Positions 8,399-17,272 of a DNA stretch of 64,000 nt are shown one piece after another (positions within the stretch are counted from its first letter, which is position 1; every line of letters starts with the position of its first letter). The stretch covers positions 141,272 to 205,271 of the forward strand of contig CAVOQE010000003.1 of the NCBI GenBank assembly GCA_963698275.1, written 5' to 3'. This DNA comes from Anderseniella sp963698275 (GTDB lineage Bacteria > Pseudomonadota > Alphaproteobacteria > Rhizobiales > Aestuariivirgaceae). The position numbers and the translations under genes were made by a program. The notes below the pieces were generated by a model that searched no databases, had not been told where the DNA came from, and was given only the letters and a program-made list of their open reading frames with translations.

Positions 8399-8559
8399 AT
8401 AACCGCGGCCGGTCCTGTCGCATTAACATGTTCGTGCTATAGGCTTTCGGGCGTCGGCGCAACAGGCCGGGGCATGGTTGAAAAACACACATCGTTTTAG
8501 CCGTTTGAGTGTGACTGCAACAAGGCAGTCAGGTACGGTGTGTGCCGGGGAGGACGTAT

Positions 8560-9741
8560 ATGTCAGTGAAGTCAACGCAGGTGGTAATCATTGGATCGGG
8601 GCCGGCGGGCCTGATGCTGGCTCAGTTGCTGCATCTCAGTGGTATTGACTGCATTATCCTGGATCGCCAGACACGATCCCACATTGAAGGCCGGATAAGG
8701 GCCGGGGTTCTTGAGCATGGCAGTGTTGAAGCCCTGCGCGATGCCGGTGTTGCAGACCGCCTTGACCGTGAAGGTCTTGTGCATGACGGTTTTGATCTGT
8801 CCTTTGAAGGCGACCGGCACCGGATTTGCCTCAAGGAACTGACCGGCAAAAGCGTAACTGTTTACGGACAGACCGAGGTAACACGCGATCTCATCGAGGC
8901 CCGGTTGGCGGCCGGCGGCGAGATCGTGTTCGAAGCTGCCAGTGTAACACCTGACGACGTCACCTCTTCGCGTCCGAAAGTACGCTACAGCCATGGCGGT
9001 CGTGATCATGAAATTAACTGCGACTTCATTGCCGGATGTGACGGGTTTCACGGTGTGTCGAGACAGACCATTCCGGACGATGTGCGCAAGGAATTTGAGC
9101 GGGTCTATCCGTTTGGATGGCTGGGCGTTCTGTCGGATGTGCCGCCCGTGGCTGATGAACTGATATATGCCAATGGCGACCGCGGCTTTGCATTGTGCTC
9201 CATGCGCTCGGGCAGCCGCAGCCGGTACTACCTCCAGTGTTCCATGGACGAGAAGCTGGAAGACTGGCCTGATGATGCCTTCTGGGATGAACTTGCCTTG
9301 CGTATCGGGCCTGACACGGCGGCCAGCCTGATCCGTGGCCCATCCATTGAAAAATCAATTGCCCCATTGCGGTCCTATGTCTGTGAACCGATGCGGCATG
9401 GCAATCTGCTGCTGGCAGGTGATGCCGCCCACATCGTGCCGCCGACCGGTGCCAAGGGCCTGAACCTGGCAATCGCGGATGTGCGGCTGCTGCACCGGGC
9501 CCTTGAAAGCCGGTATCAGAAAAACAGCTCAGATGCTCTGAATGGCTATTCTGCATCTGCACTGGCACGGGTCTGGAAAGCGGAACGCTTCTCCTGGTAC
9601 CTGTCGATGATGATGCACCGGTTCCCGGAGCATTCGCCGTTTGAGCGTCGCATGCAGCGGGCAGAATTCGACTATGTAAGAAGCTCCGAGGCCGCATCCC
9701 GCGCAATCGCGGAAAACTATGTCGGTTTGCCGCTGGATTAG
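8560..9741 (+). CDS. pobA: 4-hydroxybenzoate 3-monooxygenase
   Basis: 393 residues, the normal PobA length. Features are the FAD fold GSGPAG (12-17), the EGRIRAGVLEHG stretch, the CDGFHGVSR segment (DG motif) and LLLAGDAAHIVPPTGAKGLNLA (GD motif). The enzyme hydroxylates 4-hydroxybenzoate to protocatechuate with FAD and NADPH. The ATG at 8560 is preceded by GGGAGGACG and is preferred over the GTG at 8542. No protocatechuate ring-cleavage genes are adjacent; pyrC follows on the opposite strand after four bases. Confidence 0.95.
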   Translation: MSVKSTQVVIIGSGPAGLMLAQLLHLSGIDCIILDRQTRSHIEGRIRAGVLEHGSVEALRDAGVADRLDREGLVHDGFDLSFEGDRHRICLKELTGKSVTVYGQTEVTRDLIEARLAAGGEIVFEAASVTPDDVTSSRPKVRYSHGGRDHEINCDFIAGCDGFHGVSRQTIPDDVRKEFERVYPFGWLGVLSDVPPVADELIYANGDRGFALCSMRSGSRSRYYLQCSMDEKLEDWPDDAFWDELALRIGPDTAASLIRGPSIEKSIAPLRSYVCEPMRHGNLLLAGDAAHIVPPTGAKGLNLAIADVRLLHRALESRYQKNSSDALNGYSASALARVWKAERFSWYLSMMMHRFPEHSPFERRMQRAEFDYVRSSEAASRAIAENYVGLPLD

Positions 9742-9745
9742 GGGT

Positions 9746-10792
9746 TCAGGCTTCGACGCGCCAGAAAACGTCGAATCCGGGATCGAACACGGTGACATTG
9801 CCGGCGCCTGTCTCGATAAACTCGGGATACAGGACAGGGTCGGATTGTTTTGTCAACTTCATCACCGCGGTGTTGACGGGCAGCCTGTAGAACGCCGGGC
9901 CATGGCGCGAGGCAAAGCCCTCCAGCGCGGCAAGCGCGCCGTCTTCCTCGAATACATGCGCCAGGCAGCTCATTGTGTTGGGTGCCGTGAAGATACCGGC
10001 GCATCCGCATGGCAGCAGCTTTGCGGCATCCGTGTGCGGCGCTGAATCGGTACCGAGGAAGAACCGGTCGTCACCGGCACACGCTGCCGTGCGCAGGGCG
10101 AGGCGGTGTTTCTCGCGCTTGGCAACCGGCAGGCAGTAATAGTGCGGACGGATGCCGCCTGCCAGAATATGGTTGCGGTTGATGATCAGGTGGTGGGTGG
10201 TGATGGTCGCGGCCAGGTTGCCGCTGGTGTCGGCCTGAACATAGGCCACCGCATCAGCCGTCGTTACATGTTCCATGACCACCCGAAGCCCCGGTACCCG
10301 CTTGCGAAGCGGGTCAAGCACACGGTCAATGAACACCGCCTCCCGGTCGAAAATGTCGATGTCTGCGTCGGTGACCTCGCCATGCACGCACAAGGGCAGG
10401 CCGATCTCGGCCATGCGTTCAAGCACGCCTTGCACATTGTCGAAATTACTGACACCGGATTGTGAATTCGTGGTGGCGCCTGCGGGGTAAAGCTTGACCG
10501 CCTTGACCAGTCCTGAGGCATGCGCCTGCGCCACGTCATCTGCTTCAGTTGCCTCGGTGAGATACAGCGTCATCAGCGGTTCGAACGTCATCGACGCAGG
10601 GATGGCAGCCATGATCCGATCACGATAAGCCGCAGCATCAGCACCGGTAACAACCGGCGGTACCAGATTGGGCATGATGATGGCACGGGCAAAGTGTGCT
10701 GCTGTGTGAGCCGCAACGCCTTCCAGCATGGCCCCGTCACGTAAATGCAGATGCCAGTCGTCGGGACGGGGTATGGTGAGCGTATCGGTCAT
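9746..10792 (-). CDS. pyrC: Dihydroorotase, class II
   Basis: 348 residues. Zinc-site residues are His14 and His16 in DDWHLHLRDG, the carboxylated Lys in VKLYPAGATTNS, a His in MEHVTT, a His in TTHHLIINRN, and the catalytic Asp in FLGTDSAPH. It catalyses carbamoyl-aspartate to dihydroorotate in pyrimidine synthesis; the next enzyme, PyrD, is also in this window (42599) but far away. The ATG at 10792 is chosen because TLTIPRPDDWHLHL is the usual N-terminus; an upstream start at 10822 adds ten unlikely residues. It lies downstream of the liv operon but beyond a terminator. Confidence 0.95.
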   Translation of the reverse strand: MTDTLTIPRPDDWHLHLRDGAMLEGVAAHTAAHFARAIIMPNLVPPVVTGADAAAYRDRIMAAIPASMTFEPLMTLYLTEATEADDVAQAHASGLVKAVKLYPAGATTNSQSGVSNFDNVQGVLERMAEIGLPLCVHGEVTDADIDIFDREAVFIDRVLDPLRKRVPGLRVVMEHVTTADAVAYVQADTSGNLAATITTHHLIINRNHILAGGIRPHYYCLPVAKREKHRLALRTAACAGDDRFFLGTDSAPHTDAAKLLPCGCAGIFTAPNTMSCLAHVFEEDGALAALEGFASRHGPAFYRLPVNTAVMKLTKQSDPVLYPEFIETGAGNVTVFDPGFDVFWRVEA

Positions 10793-10830
10793 GAGGGATT
10801 GCTTCCTTTGGTGCTGCTGCACCGGATATC

Positions 10831-10868
10831 AAAAAAGACCTGCGCAAAACAGCAGTTTCACGCAGGCC
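10831..10868 (-). terminator. Rho-independent terminator of the liv operon
   Basis: On the minus strand, GGCCTGCG and CGCAGGTC form an eight-base stem (one G-T pair) around a 16-base loop, followed directly by six T residues. It sits 28 bases after the livK stop and before pyrC, so it should end the liv transcript. Confidence 0.8.
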
Positions 10869-10895
10869 TGGTAAGTGTGTTCGCTGAATGCCAGT

Positions 10896-12110
10896 CTATT
10901 TCAGCAGTTCCTTGGCCCATTTGCCGTCGTCGCCGACAACATTGACCGCAAACACGCCGCTGACATCGCCATTGGCGTCAAAGTCGGCACTGCCGGAAGC
11001 GCCTTCATAGTTGATGTCCTTGCCATCGGCGATCAGCTGCTTGGCTTTTGCCCATTCACCGGGACGAACCACTTCGCCATTGCCATTTGAAATGGCCCTG
11101 AGTGCGTCCTTGATCTTGGCACGATCGGCAGATCCGGCTTTCTCAATGGCCAGCGCCATCATGAAGGTGGCGTCGTAGCCATGGGCAGCATAGGGAGCTG
11201 CCGGGTCTGCACCGGTTGCCTTGAAGGCATCTGCGAAGGCCTGGTAGGACGCATCGCCGGTATCGGACGAAGCCTGGGTGATCGAGATCTTACCTTTCAG
11301 ATTGTCGGCGCCGATCTGGTCAATCACGGACTGATCGAACATCCCGTCAGCAGCAAAGAACTTGTCGAACAGGCCGTTTTCAAGGCTGTTCTTGATGATG
11401 GTGATGCCGCTTGACCCATAATAGGCAAAGATCGCAATGGCTTCGGGCCCGCCCGCTGTCAGTGTCTGCAGTTCGGACCGGTACGATGCCTTGTTGGGCT
11501 CATGCGCCTGGTTGGCGGTGATCTCGCCGCCCATCTTCTTGAACTCTTCCTCAAATACCTTGGCGATGCCGGCATTGTAGTCATCGTTGGAATAGGTCAT
11601 GGCGACCTTCTTGAGGCCGGCCTTGTTGACCAGTTGCGCAATTGCCAGGCCCTGATAGGCATCCGACGGGGCAACACGGAACACGGTATCATTGTCTTCC
11701 AGCTCGGTTACCGAAGGTGCTGTTGCTGAGTCAGACAACACGGCAACTCCTGCCGGGATGGTAACGGCCTGCACGGATGCGTTGGTGGCGCCGGAACAGC
11801 TTGGACCGACAATGCCGACAACCTGCTCGACATTGACAAGCTTGCCGACGGCGTCAACTGCCGCCTTGGGATCACAGGCGGTGTCGCCGATAACCATTTC
11901 CAGCGTGTCACCCTTCAACAGTCCGCCTTCTGCGTTGATCTGGTCACGGGCCAGGTCGCGGCCCTTGACGATGGTGGCAACCAGCTCGGCAATCGGCCCG
12001 GTTACCCCGCCGGCCGAGCCGACCTTGATGCTGTCAGCATGTGCGGCCGTCGCAAACATCGCCGCGGCACAGGCAGTTACAGCCAGTTGTTTTACAAGTT
12101 TCATATTCAC
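10896..12110 (-). CDS. livK: Branched-chain amino acid type ABC transporter, periplasmic binding protein
   Basis: 404 residues with a Sec signal peptide ending near ATAAHA, followed by the two-lobe type I periplasmic binding fold: IKVGSAGGVTGPIAEL, GIVGPSCSGATNA and AAHGYDATFMMALAIEKAGSADR. It captures a hydrophobic amino acid, amide or related acid and hands it to the LivH/LivM channel. It is the last gene of a five-gene set on the minus strand. A GGAGG box precedes both a GTG (12110) and an ATG (12104); either may be used. Many such proteins in alphaproteobacteria carry aromatic acids or amides, so the ligand is not fixed. Confidence 0.9.
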   Translation of the reverse strand: MNMKLVKQLAVTACAAAMFATAAHADSIKVGSAGGVTGPIAELVATIVKGRDLARDQINAEGGLLKGDTLEMVIGDTACDPKAAVDAVGKLVNVEQVVGIVGPSCSGATNASVQAVTIPAGVAVLSDSATAPSVTELEDNDTVFRVAPSDAYQGLAIAQLVNKAGLKKVAMTYSNDDYNAGIAKVFEEEFKKMGGEITANQAHEPNKASYRSELQTLTAGGPEAIAIFAYYGSSGITIIKNSLENGLFDKFFAADGMFDQSVIDQIGADNLKGKISITQASSDTGDASYQAFADAFKATGADPAAPYAAHGYDATFMMALAIEKAGSADRAKIKDALRAISNGNGEVVRPGEWAKAKQLIADGKDINYEGASGSADFDANGDVSGVFAVNVVGDDGKWAKELLK

Positions 12111-12165
12111 TCACTCCTCCACTGAACAAACAGCCTGTCAGGGCTGTTCCAAAAAGACGTATACA

Positions 12166-13137
12166 TCATGGCTCATTTTTGCCCGGCGATGAAGGGCGTG
12201 TTTCAGGCAGCAGGCCTTGCGGGTTTTTCTGCAGGAAAATCTGCAGCAGCAGGCCAATCAGGAAGATACGCACATAGGCCGAGCGAATTCCGGCATCACT
12301 CATGCCGATCGCATCAAGCAGTCTCGGCGCCACGATTTCCGAGGCCGACCACAGTGTCCAGACCAGGAACGCACCCAGAATGGCGCCCTTGTTGTTGGCG
12401 CTGCCGCCAATCACCAGCATCACGAAAACAATGAACGTCGCCAGTAGCGGATCTGTGGTCTGCGGGTTCACAAATTTGAGGTAGTGCGCCATCAGTGCAC
12501 CGGCCAGGGCCATGATCATGCAGCCGATGACAAAGCCTTCCATGCGGAAAGTCTCGACGTTCTTGCCGGCTGCCTTGGCTGATGTCTCATTGTCGCGGAT
12601 GGCGGTCATGACCCGGCCCCATGGCGATTTGCGCGCGATTTCCATGAGCCAGTAAACGCCTGCCAGGGTTACGAGGACAACGCCGAGAAAGGCAAACTGG
12701 TTCAGCGGTTCGGGCAGGCCTTCGAACGGACGCGGTATCTGTGAAATGCCGCGCGGGCCATTGGTGGCCCAGGTCTCGTTATTGACGATCAGGCGGAAGA
12801 TTTCCGCAAGGCCGATGGTGGCAATGGCCAGATAATCACTTCTCAGCTTCAGACACACCTTGCCGACCAGAAACGCGACGATGCCGGCCACCAGCATGGC
12901 GGCAATGGCGGCCACCACATAAGGCATCTGGAAGCCGCCGATGTGACTTGTATGCGGATTGGTCGTCAGGATTGCTGCGGTATAGGCGCCAATGCCGAAG
13001 AAACCGGCAATGCCCGCATTGAACAGGCCGGTAAAACCCCACTGCACGTTGAGGCCGAGGGACAAAATGGCATACATGCCGCCGACCGTGAGCAGCGAGA
13101 CGCCATAGAGCATATATCCGTAGAGTACCGGGTCCAT
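12166..13137 (-). CDS. livM: Branched-chain amino acid type ABC transporter permease LivM
   Basis: About 323 residues with eight to ten hydrophobic helices, GLFNAGIAGFFGIGAYTAA near the N-terminus and the permease loop ETSAKAAGKNVETFRMEGFVIGCMIMALAGAL. The ATG at 13137 follows an AAAGGAAAG box and overlaps the livH stop by one base (TGATG). It pairs with LivH to form the membrane channel. Confidence 0.92.
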   Translation of the reverse strand: MDPVLYGYMLYGVSLLTVGGMYAILSLGLNVQWGFTGLFNAGIAGFFGIGAYTAAILTTNPHTSHIGGFQMPYVVAAIAAMLVAGIVAFLVGKVCLKLRSDYLAIATIGLAEIFRLIVNNETWATNGPRGISQIPRPFEGLPEPLNQFAFLGVVLVTLAGVYWLMEIARKSPWGRVMTAIRDNETSAKAAGKNVETFRMEGFVIGCMIMALAGALMAHYLKFVNPQTTDPLLATFIVFVMLVIGGSANNKGAILGAFLVWTLWSASEIVAPRLLDAIGMSDAGIRSAYVRIFLIGLLLQIFLQKNPQGLLPETRPSSPGKNEP

Positions 13138-14042
13138 CAGAAGCTCTTTCCTTTGAACAGGCCTGTCGGGCGCCATACCAGTATTGCGATCATGATGGCA
13201 AACGCGATGCCCTGCTTGTAGCCGGGATCGAGCAACGGCCCATCACCGAGCCAGGGATATGACGACAGTTCTTCAGCAACCCCGATGACCAGGCCGCCTG
13301 CCATTGCGCCATAGGGTTTGCCGACACCGCCGAGAATGGCGGCTGCAAACATTGGCAGCAGGATCTTGAAACCCATCATGGTGTCGACCTGGGTGTCCAC
13401 CGCCAGAAACACACCGGCCGCACAGGCCAGGCCGGCACCCATCACCCACGTCGCCATGACCACTTTTTCGGTGTTGATGCCGGTCAGCCGCGCCAGTTCC
13501 GGCGAGTCCGACGTGGCCCGCATCGCCTTGCCGATCTTCGTGTAGGTGAGCACATAATGGACCGCATACATCAACAACAGCGCACCACCGATGATGAAAA
13601 CATGCTTGAGCGGCAAACTGAAGAAATCAAGCAACTGCAGACGCGGCTGAATGCCGGGCAGGATGGTCTTCAACTGCACGCCCCAGGAAAACTGGGTCAC
13701 GGACCGGATCATCAGCATCAGTCCGAACGATGCGATCACCAATATGATCACGGGCGATGCCCGCAGCGGTTTGTAGAACGCCTTGTCGATCAGCAGAACG
13801 ACCATGATCGTCAACATCATTGAAACCGGCATCAGGACCAGCAGGATCAACAACATTGACTTGAAGCCGGTCAATTGCACCAAGGACCAGGCGATATAGA
13901 CACCCAGTGTCATGGTTTCGCCATGGGCGAAGTTTGCAAATCGCAGGATGCCGAAGGTCATGGTGATGCCGATGGCACCGAGCGCATAGATCGATCCAAG
14001 CACCAGGCCGGGGATAAGGTAGAAATTGATGAACTCAGCCAT
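13137..14042 (-). CDS. livH: Branched-chain amino acid type ABC transporter permease LivH
   Basis: 301 residues starting MAEFINFYLIPGLVLGSIYALGAIG, the typical LivH N-terminus, with RFANFAHGETMTLGVYIAWSL and the loop RATSDSPELARLTGINTEKVVMATWVMG that contacts the ATPases. The ATG at 14042 is chosen; upstream in-frame codons belong to the livF region. Four bases separate it from the livF stop. Confidence 0.92.
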   Translation of the reverse strand: MAEFINFYLIPGLVLGSIYALGAIGITMTFGILRFANFAHGETMTLGVYIAWSLVQLTGFKSMLLILLVLMPVSMMLTIMVVLLIDKAFYKPLRASPVIILVIASFGLMLMIRSVTQFSWGVQLKTILPGIQPRLQLLDFFSLPLKHVFIIGGALLLMYAVHYVLTYTKIGKAMRATSDSPELARLTGINTEKVVMATWVMGAGLACAAGVFLAVDTQVDTMMGFKILLPMFAAAILGGVGKPYGAMAGGLVIGVAEELSSYPWLGDGPLLDPGYKQGIAFAIMIAILVWRPTGLFKGKSF

Positions 14043-14046
14043 AAAC

Positions 14047-14829
14047 TTAAGTCTTCCCGCTCTTGCGTGGCTGTTTTCCTGCCGCGGGTTTTCGGGGCTT
14101 TGCAGGCAGTTTTTCAGGTTGCTTGCCGCCGCCAAGGAACATTTCGGCCACTTCCGTGTCGTTGAGCAGGTCCTGGCCGGTGCCTTCAAACCGGTTCTTG
14201 CCGTCCACCAGCACATAGCCTCTGTTGGCGATACCCAGAGCCTGCTTGGCATTCTGTTCGACCATCAGGATGGGCGTGCCGGCGCTGTTGATGGTTTTGA
14301 CGGTTTCAAAAATCTCACCCCGGAACTTCGGCGACAGGCCGGCAGTGGGTTCGTCCAGCAGCAGGATTTTCGGTTCCAGCATCAACGCCTTGCCCATGGC
14401 CACCATCTGGCGCTGGCCGCCGGACAGGGTGCCGGCAGCCTGTTGGCGTTTTTCCAGCAAAGGCGGAAACATCTCGTAGATTTCATTCAGCCGCGGTTTG
14501 AAATCATCGGTGCGCACGAACGCTCCCATTTCAAGGTTTTCCTCGACCGTCAGGCTGGGAAAGATATTGCCGGTCTGCGGCACATAGCACACACCCTGGC
14601 GCACCACTTTTTCCGGTGGCGTGTTGGTGATGGCAGTGCCGTCCAGGAGCACCGCGCCGTCGGTGAGTTTGAGCAGGCCGAACACGGCTTTCATGGCGGT
14701 GGATTTGCCGGCACCGTTGGGTCCGATAATGACGACGATTTCACCGCTATCAACGTGCATTGAAACACCGTGCAGAATCTGGGTGTCACCATACCCGCCC
14801 ACGACATTGTCAAGTTCAAGGACACGCAT
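14047..14829 (-). CDS. livF: Branched-chain amino acid type ABC transporter ATPase LivF
   Basis: 260 residues with Walker A GPNGAGKST, signature LSGGQRQM, Walker B ILLLDEPTAGLSP and the switch His replaced by the LivF-type MVEQNAKQAL. A basic, proline-rich tail (PEKLPAKPRKPAAGK and on) extends the usual C-terminus by about 25 residues. The ATG at 14829 overlaps the livG stop by one base. Confidence 0.93.
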   Translation of the reverse strand: MRVLELDNVVGGYGDTQILHGVSMHVDSGEIVVIIGPNGAGKSTAMKAVFGLLKLTDGAVLLDGTAITNTPPEKVVRQGVCYVPQTGNIFPSLTVEENLEMGAFVRTDDFKPRLNEIYEMFPPLLEKRQQAAGTLSGGQRQMVAMGKALMLEPKILLLDEPTAGLSPKFRGEIFETVKTINSAGTPILMVEQNAKQALGIANRGYVLVDGKNRFEGTGQDLLNDTEVAEMFLGGGKQPEKLPAKPRKPAAGKQPRKSGKT

Positions 14830-15596
14830 CACGCTGCTTCCTCGCCGCCGCCAAGATAGGCATCCAGCACATCCGGATTGGAGCGTACTTGTTCCATTGT
14901 ACCCTGCATCAGTACGGTTCCTTCCGCCAGCACGATGACCGGGTCGCACAAGGCAGCAATCAGTTCCATGTCATGCTCGATAATGCAGAACGTGTAGCCG
15001 CGCTCTTCGCGCAGCCTGGTAATCATTTCGCGGATCTTGAGCAGCAGGGTCGGATTGACGCCGGCGCCCGGTTCGTCGAGCAACACAAGTTTCGCATCGG
15101 TCATCATGGTGCGGCCAAGCTCAAGCAGCTTTTTCTGGCCGCCGGACAAATTTCCGGCACGTTCGTCCCTGAGATGGGAGATCGACAGGAACTCGAGCGC
15201 GTCTTCCGCCATGTGGCGAACCTGTTCCTCGCGGGCTTTCACGGCGCCCGGTTTCAGCCAGTTGTTGAAGATGTGTTCGCCCGGTTGCGCCGCCGGTACG
15301 ACCATCAGATTTTCCAGCACGGTCATCTTGGCAAATTCGTGCGGAATCTGGAACGTGCGGACAATGCCGAGGTGAAACATTTTGTGGGTCGGAAGCCCGG
15401 TAATGTTTTTGCCCTGGAAAATAATCCTGCCGGCGGTCGGCTCCATTTCGCCCGCGATCATGTTGAACAAGGTTGTCTTGCCCGCGCCGTTCGGGCCGAT
15501 CAATCCGGTGATTGATCCTTCTTCAATTTTGAAACTGCAGTCGCGTACAGCCTGCAGCCCGCCAAAGCTCTTGCTCAGCTTTTCTACGCTTAACAC
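14829..15596 (-). CDS. livG: Branched-chain amino acid type ABC transporter ATPase LivG
   Basis: 255 residues with Walker A GPNGAGKTT, signature LSGGQKKL, Walker B LVLLDEPGAGVNP and the switch His in CIIEHDMELI. It is the first gene of livG-F-H-M-K, so the operon promoter should lie between 15597 and the divergent methyltransferase. That gap of about 170 bases shows no site that could be assigned. Confidence 0.93.
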   Translation of the reverse strand: MLSVEKLSKSFGGLQAVRDCSFKIEEGSITGLIGPNGAGKTTLFNMIAGEMEPTAGRIIFQGKNITGLPTHKMFHLGIVRTFQIPHEFAKMTVLENLMVVPAAQPGEHIFNNWLKPGAVKAREEQVRHMAEDALEFLSISHLRDERAGNLSGGQKKLLELGRTMMTDAKLVLLDEPGAGVNPTLLLKIREMITRLREERGYTFCIIEHDMELIAALCDPVIVLAEGTVLMQGTMEQVRSNPDVLDAYLGGGEEAA

Positions 15597-15766
15597 GAAA
15601 TGCCCACCCTGTTATCCCGTTCGCGAATTGGGCTTTCGCCGATCCTCGCCAGTGCAATATGATCAGTCCGGGCAGATACTTGCAAGTCATCAGATAAAGT
15701 TTCTTGCAAGCAATGGGGATTGATCTGAAATTGCCAGAATCAATTGGGAAACAGGTGAGACGCGAG

Positions 15767-16546
15767 ATGACGCAGTCTGAAGAACTCTATCCGGAGCCTG
15801 TCATCGGGTTTCTGGAAATGTTGTGGGGACGGGGCTGGCTGTCGCCCGGCGGACCGGATGAACTTCAACGACTGCTTGACGGCGAAGACTTTCGCAGCAA
15901 GCACATTCTCGATATCGGGTGTGGCGCCGGTGGTATTGATTGCCTGCTGGTCAGAGACTATGGCGCAGCAAAAATCACCGGCATTGACGTGGAAGCCTCC
16001 GTGCTGGCGGCAGCCCGCAAGCGTACCCGTGAAGCCGGCATTTCCGATCGCGTGGAACTGGTTCAGGTCGAACCGGGCCCACTGCCGTTTGCAGACGAGA
16101 TGTTCGATGTGGTGTTTTCAAAGGATTCGATCGTCCACATTCCGGGCAAGCATGAACTGGCCAGGGACGCGTTTCGTGTTTTGAAACCCGGCGGTGTGTT
16201 CGTGGCATCCGACTGGCTGATATCGCATGACGATGAGCCTTCGCCCGAGATGCGCGCCTACCTGACATCGGAGGACCTTGGTTTCGTCATGGCCTCGCCG
16301 ACGGCTTACGCAGATGCTCTGGAACAGGCAGGATTTGTTGATGTGGCATTGACCAGTCGCAATGCGTGGTATCGCGATCAGGCCAAACGGGAGCTGGCCC
16401 TGCTGCAAGGGGAATTGCACGATGCAGCGGTTGCGGAACTGGGCCATGAAGATGTCGAACACAATATTCAGACATGGGGGTTGATGATCAAGGTACTGGA
16501 GACCGGCGAGCATTGCCCGCATCATGTGCGCGGGCGAAAGCCATGA
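15767..16546 (+). CDS. SAM-dependent methyltransferase, phosphoethanolamine N-methyltransferase-like
   Basis: 259 residues from the ATG at 15767 (MTQSEELYPEPVI). Further upstream starts exist (TTG 15704, ATG 15713), but SEELYPEPVIGFLEM with SPGG is the conserved beginning. The class I SAM fold is shown by ILDIGCGAGGIDCLLV, an acidic beta-2 end in ITGIDVEASVL, and PFADEMFDVVFSKDSIVHIPGK, similar to plant-type phosphoethanolamine or sarcosine N-methyltransferases. It overlaps a BetI-like regulator by four bases, which suggests a link to choline or betaine metabolism. The exact substrate is unproven. Confidence 0.8.
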   Translation: MTQSEELYPEPVIGFLEMLWGRGWLSPGGPDELQRLLDGEDFRSKHILDIGCGAGGIDCLLVRDYGAAKITGIDVEASVLAAARKRTREAGISDRVELVQVEPGPLPFADEMFDVVFSKDSIVHIPGKHELARDAFRVLKPGGVFVASDWLISHDDEPSPEMRAYLTSEDLGFVMASPTAYADALEQAGFVDVALTSRNAWYRDQAKRELALLQGELHDAAVAELGHEDVEHNIQTWGLMIKVLETGEHCPHHVRGRKP

Positions 16547-17190
16547 CGTTGTCGGAAAGAGCCAGGCCGAGAAAAGCGGCCCGCGACGTGCGCCGCAGGC
16601 AGCTCATCGAAGCAACCATCGATGTGCTGGCGACACGCGGCTATGCCAGCCTGACCATCTCCGATGTGTCGCGCGGGGCCGGCCTGTCGCTGGGCATTGT
16701 GAATTTTCATTTTGAGTCCAAGGCTGCACTGCTTGCCGACACATTGAAATACCTGGCTGTCCAGTATCGCGACAACTGGATGGCGGCGGTCGAGCGGGCC
16801 GGTGATGATCCTGCTGCCCGGTTGTACGCCATGACCAGCGCGGACTTTGATGAAGATGTCTGTACGCCGCGCACGCTGCAGGCATGGGTGAGTTTCTGGG
16901 CGGAGGCCCAGTCAAGGCCCGCCTATGATGAAGTGTATGGCGAGGAAGAAGCAGAATATCTGCAAACGCTGGAAGCCATGTGCGCTGATATTTCCAGCGA
17001 CGGTAATTACGACAGACCGCAATCGGGCAAGCTTGATGCCCGCGTGATCAACGCTTTGACCGACGGGTTGTGGGTCGCACTTGCCCATACGCCGCCGGGC
17101 ATAACCCGGACACAAGCCCTGAACACTCTGCACAATTGCCTGGCAGCGTTTTACCCTGCGCATTTTGACGCAAACGGGCCTGTCAATTGA
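16543..17190 (+). CDS. BetI-like TetR family transcriptional repressor
   Basis: 215 residues. The N-terminal TetR helix-turn-helix reads RRRQLIEATIDVLATRGYASLTISDVSRGAGLSLGIVNFHFESKAALL, and the GLSLGIVNFHF recognition helix and C-terminal AWVSFWAEAQSRPAY are typical of BetI. BetI proteins repress choline-to-betaine genes and respond to choline. Here it is coupled (ATGA overlap) to a methyltransferase instead of betAB, so the regulated genes may include the pair itself. A GMC oxidoreductase distantly like BetA sits at 62283, too far to link. Confidence 0.85.
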   Translation: MTLSERARPRKAARDVRRRQLIEATIDVLATRGYASLTISDVSRGAGLSLGIVNFHFESKAALLADTLKYLAVQYRDNWMAAVERAGDDPAARLYAMTSADFDEDVCTPRTLQAWVSFWAEAQSRPAYDEVYGEEEAEYLQTLEAMCADISSDGNYDRPQSGKLDARVINALTDGLWVALAHTPPGITRTQALNTLHNCLAAFYPAHFDANGPVN

Positions 17191-17272
17191 CCCTGACCCA
17201 CATTGGTTTATAAGACGCGGGAACACATTCCTTTCCTCTTTCGGGCAAAGCCCAAACTTATCGGAGATCACC

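Noticed and set aside
1..8400. Photosynthesis gene cluster suggested by RegB/RegA plus a carotenoid-type oxidoreductase
   Set aside because: No puf, puh, bch or crtB/crtC genes are present, and the acyltransferase/glycosyltransferase partners point to a different carotenoid type.
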